Assembly: GCA_046590205.1 (NCBI GenBank)
Contig: JBKJTT010000019.1
Span: 1-9,353, forward strand
Source: DATDEW01 sp046590205
GTDB lineage: Bacteria; Bacteroidota; Ignavibacteria; Palsa-1295
Length of the DNA stretch: 9,353 nt
Direction: 5' to 3'
Shown here: positions 1 to 4,548 of the stretch, one piece after another
How positions within the stretch are numbered: the first letter of the stretch is position 1
Layout of the letters: each line of letters begins with the position of its first letter
The notes under the pieces: generated by a model
What the model saw: only the letters and a program-made list of their open reading frames with translations
What the model was told of the DNA's origin: nothing
Databases searched by the model: none
Position numbers and translations under genes: made by a program

Positions 1-120
1 GTGTATTTCGCAGTGGCTATGCGGCTGGTTGCGCTCTACTTTACTGCTCGGGGAGTAGTGGAGGCGGTGCGCTTTAAGAATTTGCACCGCCATATCCACA
101 AGAATCTTGTAAAAAGCTAA
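1..120 (+). CDS. Possible 3' end of a plus-strand gene (partial, unidentified)
   Basis: Frame 1 is open from the window edge to a TAA at 118-120, giving 39 residues. They are hydrophobic at first (VYFAVAMRLVALYFTARG) and then basic (KNLHRHIHKNLVKS), as in the end of a membrane protein. Codon position 2 is clearly poorer in G+C than positions 1 and 3, which is coding-like. The stop would lie 1 nt from the stop of the convergent gene at 122. Against it: the stretch is short, the antisense frame is also open, and no family is recognisable. A hairpin (63-91) lies inside it. This is a weak call; the 5' part lies outside the window. Confidence 0.28.
   Translation: MYFAVAMRLVALYFTARGVVEAVRFKNLHRHIHKNLVKS
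63..91. other. 8-bp perfect hairpin without T-tract
   Basis: GGCGGTGC at 63-70 is exactly complementary to GCACCGCC at 84-91, with a 13-nt A/T-rich loop. Neither strand has a T-run after it, so it is not a canonical intrinsic terminator. It lies about 30-60 nt past the stop of the minus-strand gene at 122 and could still act as a 3' stabilising or termination hairpin for that transcript. It may instead lie inside the possible partial gene at the left edge. Confidence 0.4.
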
Positions 121-121
121 T

Positions 122-784
122 CTACTTTACGGCCTGAGTTTGGTTGCGTGCATCGATCGCGATATGAGTGAGCGTGATGGTCGTAGCATCGCTGGTTTTG
201 CTTAATCCATCTGAAGAAGATTCCTTCCTTACCTTTGAAAATGTCTTGACGGTTTTATTTTTTTTGACATCAAAGCCGATCATCTCAAAGCCGTCACCAA
301 CTCGAAGATCCGATTGTGACGTATGGTAGTATGACATCCAAAGTGGTCCTTTGGTGATTTGGTCAGGTTGACCGTCGATGTTATCAGACCACTCCTGTTC
401 GGGATATTGTGAGAGTTCGTAATAAACAATGAGCGTACTATCGGTTTCTGCAGTTACGCGGAAGATCATTTCACCATCAATGGTGCGTGTCGCTTTTTTC
501 TTATCAGACTCACAGTTACCCATGACAAAATTAGAGCATTTGATGGTTGCTACCCCTTCGTAGGATTTTGATTCCTCCGAGTACTTTAGCGCGATGAAGT
601 CGGTAGTCATCTTCACTTTCGTATCTGCACAGGTCTTACCTGGGATGCTCTGTTTATAGGTTATATCTGACTCGAACTTTACGAGAAACGCGCGTGTAGC
701 ATTCGGGTCGGTCTGTGCGTGAGCATGCAGAGCGAGCAAAGTAGGAGCTACAAAGGTGACCCAACGGATCATCTTGGTTATCAT
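122..784 (-). CDS. Exported hypothetical protein
   Basis: A 220-residue protein of no family I recognise. The frame extends to an ATG at 841, but a signal peptide fits only from the Met at 784 or the one at 772: a short basic start, a hydrophobic core (WVTFVAPTLLALHAHA) and likely cleavage after AHA before QTDP. The mature part is polar and rich in Thr, Ser, Lys and Asp, with three cysteines near residues 52, 83 and 91 and alternating beta-type stretches; no further membrane segment is visible. It is probably periplasmic or surface-exposed. A TAnnTTTG box at 879-886 suggests its own transcript, separate from the beta-barrel operon that ends at 923. The odd cysteine count leaves one unpaired if the others form a disulfide. 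That it is a real gene is fairly sure; its function is unknown. Confidence 0.72.
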   Translation of the reverse strand: MITKMIRWVTFVAPTLLALHAHAQTDPNATRAFLVKFESDITYKQSIPGKTCADTKVKMTTDFIALKYSEESKSYEGVATIKCSNFVMGNCESDKKKATRTIDGEMIFRVTAETDSTLIVYYELSQYPEQEWSDNIDGQPDQITKGPLWMSYYHTSQSDLRVGDGFEMIGFDVKKNKTVKTFSKVRKESSSDGLSKTSDATTITLTHIAIDARNQTQAVK

Positions 785-878
785 GGCTATTTTGTGTGGT
801 TTGTGATATGAATACTGGCGTATAGTGGTGACGCCTAACATGTAGCGGGCTGTATAACTATTATTTTTACGGAAGGTT

Positions 879-886
879 CAAAGATA
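879..886 (-). promoter_or_regulatory. Putative -7 box (TATCTTTG) for the exported protein gene
   Basis: Read on the minus strand, 886 to 879 is TATCTTTG, a full match to the Bacteroidota -7 consensus TAnnTTTG. It lies in the 81-nt gap between the stop at 923 and the open frame that ends at 122. I see no TTG at the expected -33 position. Transcription would start near 872, about 90 nt upstream of the ATG at 784. Confidence 0.45.
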
Positions 887-922
887 ATTAAAAAATAATA
901 TTTCTGGCATACCAGATGAACA

Positions 923-1657
923 TTAGAACCGTACGCCGATATTCCCTTGTAATGAAAGCACACGCCACGGACCACTGGCGTTATTCCCGTTGCAATAGTC
1001 ATTATAATCAGATATGGCAGCGGTGATCGGGTAGCCAAAACGCGCCTCAAAGACGACCGGGTTATCATCAATCTTAAAAAGCTTAATACCCAAGCCGGCG
1101 CGAAGATCGAAACGAAAGGCATTTGCGAACGATTGCGCACTCCAATCGCTATATACTTCCTTACCCTCACCACGTTTTACAGTGAGCTGATTGATTGCAA
1201 CGCCTGTACTAAAACCTACAAGAAAATACCCGTTTGCTTTTTCGCTCTGAAGTTTTAAGAAGGTCTCAATAAGTGCGTACGAGAAATAATGACTAACAGG
1301 CACTGTAACAGAAACAGAGTCATCGGGATTAATTGGCTTGCAAGCGCCGTCATCCACGCTTGCACGCATATCCTGATATGCTAGGTCAAAGTAAAAGCCG
1401 AGTGGCTGTTTTTCCTCTGTCATATCAAACGCAATTCCAAAACCATACCCAATACCTTGGGCTGACTTTGGAAATGCCTGCCCCGATTGGAAATTTGCGC
1501 TTATCGTTGCATACGGCATGATCGTGACCTTTTTGACGATGCCATCAGGCAATGGACGCTTTGCTCGTTGGGTTGTATCACCTATCGTCGGTGTTTGGGC
1601 AAACACTTCGGTTGCAAAGAAAACCAACGATATGACGAACAGTAGATTACGTTTCAT
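923..1657 (-). CDS. Putative outer-membrane beta-barrel protein (244 aa)
   Basis: It begins with a clear signal peptide (MKRNLLFVISLVFFATEVFA, then Q). The mature part consists of alternating amphipathic stretches with Gly/aromatic turns (GIGYGFGIAFD, GFYFDLAYQD, FRFDLRAGLGIKL, VVFEARFGYP). It ends in GNIGVRF with a terminal Phe, the usual end of an outer-membrane barrel recognised by the BAM machinery. The size suits an 8- to 10-stranded barrel. Two cysteines (GACKP and DYCNG) could form a surface-loop disulfide. The ATG follows directly on the TAA of the upstream gene (TAAATG), so translation is probably coupled and the two products may be made in a fixed ratio. I cannot assign a pore, transport or enzymatic role. 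Barrel topology is inferred from pattern, not from homology. Confidence 0.72.
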   Translation of the reverse strand: MKRNLLFVISLVFFATEVFAQTPTIGDTTQRAKRPLPDGIVKKVTIMPYATISANFQSGQAFPKSAQGIGYGFGIAFDMTEEKQPLGFYFDLAYQDMRASVDDGACKPINPDDSVSVTVPVSHYFSYALIETFLKLQSEKANGYFLVGFSTGVAINQLTVKRGEGKEVYSDWSAQSFANAFRFDLRAGLGIKLFKIDDNPVVFEARFGYPITAAISDYNDYCNGNNASGPWRVLSLQGNIGVRF

Positions 1658-2131
1658 TTAGAATCTGATACCAAGTCGAACATCAAAAAGGACAAAATTC
1701 TTATCTTCGGGCGTGAGCACGAACGATGGAGCAACATTAATACTCGGCTCAAGCACGATATCCTCACTTGCCGCTATCCGGTAGTGAACACCGATAGGGA
1801 TACCCAGCGAAACCGTATTACTCCAGACAAGTGTCTGAAAACCGAGCGAAGCCAACAGCGACGTTTTCTTGCGTTGTGATTCAATAGGGATTCGAGTTTT
1901 AACATCAAACCCAAACGCGTCGTCAGCAATACTTGTCATGAGTGCCCCAACCTCCATCTCTATCGTCCCGAACTCAACGCAGTAAAAACCTCGTGCAAGA
2001 TAGCCACTTGTATTCTGCGTACGAGTCCCATACCCAAGTTCAAGTCCGAAGGACGTAGTGCTTCGTTGCTGTGCAAACGATTGTGTTACAGCAAAGAAGA
2101 CAAGGGTAAGTATAACAATACGACACTTCAT
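1658..2131 (-). CDS. Putative small outer-membrane beta-barrel protein (157 aa)
   Basis: The signal peptide is MKCRIVILTLVFFAVTQSFA with cleavage before QQ. The mature chain of about 137 residues alternates polar and apolar residues (TSFGLELGYG, IEMEVGALM, SLLASLGFQTLVW, VSLGIPIGVHYRI, IVLEPSINVAPSFVL) and ends FDVRLGIRF with a terminal Phe. It is small enough for an 8-stranded OmpA/OmpX-like barrel. The Cys in the signal peptide is not a lipobox. Its stop (1658-1660) abuts the ATG of the next barrel gene at 1657. Upstream, a 62-nt gap with a strong hairpin separates it from the third barrel gene, and the hairpin ends about 10 nt before this ATG. No promoter-like box is visible in the gap, so it probably shares a transcript with 2718-2194. 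Function unknown. Confidence 0.7.
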   Translation of the reverse strand: MKCRIVILTLVFFAVTQSFAQQRSTTSFGLELGYGTRTQNTSGYLARGFYCVEFGTIEMEVGALMTSIADDAFGFDVKTRIPIESQRKKTSLLASLGFQTLVWSNTVSLGIPIGVHYRIAASEDIVLEPSINVAPSFVLTPEDKNFVLFDVRLGIRF

Positions 2132-2141
2132 AAAAATAACG

Positions 2142-2172
2142 TGCCCTCAAGTAGCAACGCTACCAGAGGGCA
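2142..2172 (-). other. Intercistronic stem-loop upstream of the 157-aa barrel gene
   Basis: TGCCCTC (2142-2148) pairs with GAGGGCA (2166-2172). Inside, GTAGC (2151-2155) pairs with GCTAC (2159-2163) across a 2x2 internal loop, closed by a 3-nt loop. That makes 12 base pairs in 31 nt. On the minus strand it is followed by a weak T-rich stretch that runs into the ATG at 2131. It could be a partial terminator, an RNA-processing or stability element, or a structure that tunes translation of the downstream barrel genes. Confidence 0.6.
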
Positions 2173-2193
2173 ACATATTACGAAAAAGTTATT

Positions 2194-2718
2194 TTAGAAT
2201 GCGTAACCAAGATGGACTTGAGCATAGGGGCGGGTTTTCGTATAGTATGTGATATCATCACCTCCAAAACCAATACCAACGCCTACACCGGGCTCTACCG
2301 AGAATTGATCAAATATCCACTTATATGTTACTTCTCCACCAACGCCAAAAAGAATTGAGGAAGTGTTTAACTCGCTTGAGCTATAAAACCATACTTCCGC
2401 AACCGGTGTGACAGCCAGTCCCGTCAGGGCACGGCTATCAGCTATATAGAAGCGGTATCCACCACCAAGACCGAAACCGGTATAGTACGTAGAGTAACTG
2501 CTAAAACGCCCACGAATATGGATACTATTTGTAGGAGCAGTTTTCCATTCATATTGTAAGGTGATTACGTTGCCGTTCTGGAAGAGGCCTAATGCATCAA
2601 CGCTAATGACCTGTGTTTTCGTGCTTGTGCGAGCCTGTCCATATGTATTTGGAGCGAAGACTACACTCAAAGCAATGCACGCAAAAATTGCTACGTTAGA
2701 AAAAAGTTTGTTTCTCAT
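2194..2718 (-). CDS. Putative outer-membrane beta-barrel protein (174 aa)
   Basis: The signal peptide covers about residues 1-27 (basic MRNK, hydrophobic VAIFACIALSVVFA, cleavage near NTYG before Q). The mature part of about 147 residues is Gly- and aromatic-rich with beta-strand alternation: VITLQYEW, SIHIRGRFSSYSTYYTGFGLGGGYRFYI, VGGEVTYKW, FSVEPGVGVGIGFGG. It ends AQVHLGYAF, with the terminal Phe expected of a barrel. It is the first gene of a likely three-gene operon with the 157- and 244-aa barrel genes. A TAnnTTTG box lies about 40 nt upstream of its ATG, in the 76-nt gap after the acyl-CoA dehydrogenase stop, so it seems to be transcribed independently of that enzyme. The three barrels share architecture but no obvious sequence identity by eye. 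No specific function can be assigned. Confidence 0.72.
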   Translation of the reverse strand: MRNKLFSNVAIFACIALSVVFAPNTYGQARTSTKTQVISVDALGLFQNGNVITLQYEWKTAPTNSIHIRGRFSSYSTYYTGFGLGGGYRFYIADSRALTGLAVTPVAEVWFYSSSELNTSSILFGVGGEVTYKWIFDQFSVEPGVGVGIGFGGDDITYYTKTRPYAQVHLGYAF

Positions 2719-2756
2719 GTGTGAAAAGTAGTGTAAAAAAAATGTATTTCCTTCTG

Positions 2757-2764
2757 CAAATATA
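2757..2764 (-). promoter_or_regulatory. Putative -7 box (TATATTTG) for the beta-barrel operon
   Basis: Read on the minus strand, 2764 to 2757 is TATATTTG, matching TAnnTTTG exactly. It sits in the intergenic gap upstream of the ATG at 2718. No clear TTG is found 19-21 nt further upstream, so the -33 box is weak or absent. Transcription would start near 2750 with a 5' UTR of about 32 nt. Confidence 0.5.
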
Positions 2765-2794
2765 CGTCTAAATAATGCGTTACAGCCGTAAAAG

Positions 2795-3946
2795 TTACAA
2801 CTGATATTCCTTCATTAGCTGACGTGCGATGACGATATGCTGTATCTCCGAAGTCCCTTCGTATATCTGCGTTATCTTTGCGTCACGTAATGCCCTCTCG
2901 ACCAGATACTCACGGACATACCCATACCCGCCATGTATCTGAATTGCCTCATTGGCGACTTCCATCGCAATCGTCGAGGCATAAAGCTTTGCCATTGCCG
3001 CTTCCTTGATGTAGCTCTCATGAGCGTCTTTCTTTCGTGCTGCTTGAAGGATAAGCAAACGCGCCGCCTCTATCTTCACCGCCATATCAGCCAATTTGAA
3101 CTGTATTGCTTGAAGTTGATTGATTGGTTTGCCAAATGCCTGACGCTCAAATGTATATTTAATTGCCTTTTCGTAAGCGCCTGATGCAATACCGAGTGCT
3201 TGCGCGGCGATACCAATTCGTCCACCATTCAAGGTTTCCATTGCGATCTTAAAACCCTGTCCGTCTTCGCCGAGACGATTGGCATCAGGTACTCGAACTC
3301 CGGTAAAAGAAAGTGAGCATGTATCGCTTGAGCGGATACCGAGCTTATCTTCTTTGAGCCCCATCTCGAAGCCGGGCATACCCTTTTCGAGAATAAAGGC
3401 TGTTACACCCTTGTAACCCTTCGTTTCATCGGTTTGGGCAAAGACGATGTAGTATTGCGCTGAAGTGCCATTAGTTATCCAGTTCTTTGCGCCGTCAATG
3501 ATCCAATCATTGCCATCCTTACGGGCTTTGGTCGCTTGTTGTGCGGCATCGGAGCCGACGCCCGGCTCAGAGAGGCAATATGCTCCGATGACCTTCCCCG
3601 ATGCAAGTGGGGAAAGAATTCGTGCCTTCTGCTCGTCGTTGCCGTAGGTCTCTATCCCCCAACAAACCAGAGAATTATTGACCGACATGATCACCGAGCA
3701 GCTTGCATCAACCTTCGAGACCTCTTCCATTGCAAGCACATAGCTCACACAATCCAAGCCCGAGCCGCCCCATTTGGGGTCAACCATCATCCCGAGGAAG
3801 CCAAGTTCACCGAGCTTTTTGACTATTTCATACGGAAACTCGCCCGTTTTATCACGCTCGACGGCTGATGATGCGATCTCATTTTCGGCAAAATCCCTTG
3901 CCGCATCGCGGATAGCTATATGGTCTTCTGAATAGGAAAAATTCAT
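2795..3946 (-). CDS. Acyl-CoA dehydrogenase, short-chain/butyryl-CoA type
   Basis: A flavoenzyme of fatty-acid beta-oxidation that makes trans-2-enoyl-CoA from acyl-CoA and passes electrons to electron-transfer flavoprotein; cytoplasmic. With the start at 3946 it has 383 residues, normal for the family: N-terminal helical domain (about 1-118), beta domain with CLSEPGVGSD (124-133) and WITNG (156-160), then the C-terminal helical domain with FERQAFGKPI (266-275), the second signature QIHGGYGYVREY (336-347) and IYEGTSEIQ (361-369). The catalytic base is expected to be Glu363. The frame extends 15 codons upstream to 3991, but that extension is encoded by the inverted repeat and lacks homology, whereas MNFSYSEDH is a typical family start. 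No ETF or thiolase gene is adjacent. Chain-length specificity (C4 versus branched) cannot be fixed from sequence alone. Confidence 0.95.
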   Translation of the reverse strand: MNFSYSEDHIAIRDAARDFAENEIASSAVERDKTGEFPYEIVKKLGELGFLGMMVDPKWGGSGLDCVSYVLAMEEVSKVDASCSVIMSVNNSLVCWGIETYGNDEQKARILSPLASGKVIGAYCLSEPGVGSDAAQQATKARKDGNDWIIDGAKNWITNGTSAQYYIVFAQTDETKGYKGVTAFILEKGMPGFEMGLKEDKLGIRSSDTCSLSFTGVRVPDANRLGEDGQGFKIAMETLNGGRIGIAAQALGIASGAYEKAIKYTFERQAFGKPINQLQAIQFKLADMAVKIEAARLLILQAARKKDAHESYIKEAAMAKLYASTIAMEVANEAIQIHGGYGYVREYLVERALRDAKITQIYEGTSEIQHIVIARQLMKEYQL

Positions 3947-3970
3947 GCGGTAAAATACTTTATTGTTTGT

Positions 3971-4085
3971 GTCATTGCGAGGAGCGACCAAAGGGAGCGA
4001 CGAAGCAATCTAAAATGCCCAAAACTAAGTCCAAACCTCAAAATTTTAGATTGCTTCGTCGGGCTAAAGCCCTCCTCGCAATGAC
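3971..4085. repeat. Long inverted repeat of the GTCATTGCGAGGAG / GAAGCAATC type
   Basis: The outer arms GTCATTGCGAGGAG (3971-3984) and CTCCTCGCAATGAC (4072-4085) are perfect complements of 14 bp. The inner arms at 3998-4016 and 4043-4061 are perfect complements of 19 bp. The stretches between them (13 and 10 nt) do not pair. The central loop is 26 nt (4017-4042). From memory, near-identical sequences are dispersed in many unrelated bacterial genomes as REP- or MITE-like non-autonomous elements. There is no transposase here and I see no target-site duplication. As RNA it would fold into a very long hairpin just upstream of the acyl-CoA dehydrogenase ATG. Confidence 0.85.
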
Positions 4086-4339
4086 AAGATTACCCTGATT
4101 TATTATGCAAAAATACGAAACATGGAGTAACAAAACCTCGAACCCGTAGTTTATATCCATATACACGGAGATTGCCCCTCAATGTGGTATACCAATTTAT
4201 CGTTTATTGCCAAACTGTTAATTCAAAATAATCCATGAAACTTTGGCTAAAGGTATGCGTCTATTAGACATCAAAAGATTTTTTATAGGGTTTTCATAGG
4301 GACAAACTCCTATCATTAAGACACAACACAACTCAAAGG
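4086..4339. other. Non-coding stretch between divergent genes
   Basis: This A/T-rich stretch has no convincing gene. It holds the TAnnTTTG box at 4108-4115 on the minus strand. On the plus strand there is a 10-codon open frame starting at 4235 (MKLWLKVCVY, stop 4265-4267) and a weak 5-bp hairpin (ATAGG/CCTAT) near 4297-4314. The small frame has no evident ribosome binding site. The stretch is notable because the terminator at 4340-4377 follows it, so part of it may be transcribed on the plus strand. Confidence 0.4.
4108..4115 (-). promoter_or_regulatory. Putative -7 box (TATTTTTG) for acyl-CoA dehydrogenase
   Basis: On the minus strand 4115 to 4108 reads TATTTTTG, an exact TAnnTTTG match. 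A TTTG lies 15 nt upstream, which is short of the usual 19-21, so the -33 assignment is doubtful. If this is the promoter, the transcript starts near 4101 and has a 5' UTR of about 155 nt that contains the whole inverted repeat. Confidence 0.4.
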
Positions 4340-4377
4340 AGCTCCGGCAAACTCTCACCCGCCGGAGCTTATTTTTT
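4340..4377 (+). terminator. Intrinsic terminator with no gene in front of it
   Basis: AGCTCCGGC (4340-4348) and GCCGGAGCT (4361-4369) form a perfect 9-bp G/C-rich stem with a 12-nt loop, followed by TATTTTTT. This is the geometry of a Rho-independent terminator reading rightward; on the other strand no T-run follows. The nearest gene to the left runs the other way (starts at 3946), so no coding gene upstream would use it. It may end a small RNA or be left over from a lost gene. Confidence 0.75.
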
Positions 4378-4440
4378 AAAATAGTTTGCAACCTTCTGCC
4401 CCTTTAGGTGTCTTTATATATCTGGTGTTTTCCGCCCGAA

Positions 4441-4472
4441 TTTGGAAATTGCCGGAAAATGTTGTATGTTTG
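4441..4472 (+). promoter_or_regulatory. Bacteroidota-type promoter (TTTG-N20-TATGTTTG) of the first Omp28-like gene
   Basis: TTTG at 4441-4444 is the -33 box and TATGTTTG at 4465-4472 the -7 box, with a 20-nt spacer. This agrees with the established TTTG-N19/21-TAnnTTTG pattern of the Bacteroidota primary sigma factor. Transcription would start near 4478, giving a 5' UTR of about 70 nt that ends in a small hairpin (CTAAT 4531-4535 / ATTAG 4540-4544) just before the ATG at 4549. It also rules out the in-frame ATG at 4408 as the start, since that lies upstream of the promoter. Confidence 0.75.
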
Positions 4473-4548
4473 TAACTTCTCGGCTCATACAGCATTCTAT
4501 ATGTACAGAGTTTTTGTGTTTTTGTCAACCCTAATCAACATTAGAAAT

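Noticed and set aside
835..1173. 112-residue minus-strand frame overlapping the 244-aa barrel gene
   Set aside because: It is out of frame with a gene that has a signal peptide and a proper barrel end, and it crosses the intergenic gap without features of its own.
2933..3868. Plus-strand open frames antisense to the acyl-CoA dehydrogenase
   Set aside because: They lie entirely within a well-supported gene, show no recognisable motifs, and are ordinary shadow frames.
3971..4085. Inverted repeat as an insertion sequence or CRISPR unit
   Set aside because: There is no transposase gene, no target duplication and no repeated spacer array; it is a single palindromic element.
3971..4085. Inverted repeat as a bidirectional terminator for the divergent genes
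   Set aside because: No T-run follows either arm, and the flanking genes start here and do not end here.
4235..4267. 10-codon open frame MKLWLKVCVY as a leader peptide
   Set aside because: It has no ribosome binding site, no run of regulatory codons, and the following terminator is about 70 nt away without an alternative antiterminator fold that I can see. Kept only as a remark on the non-coding stretch.
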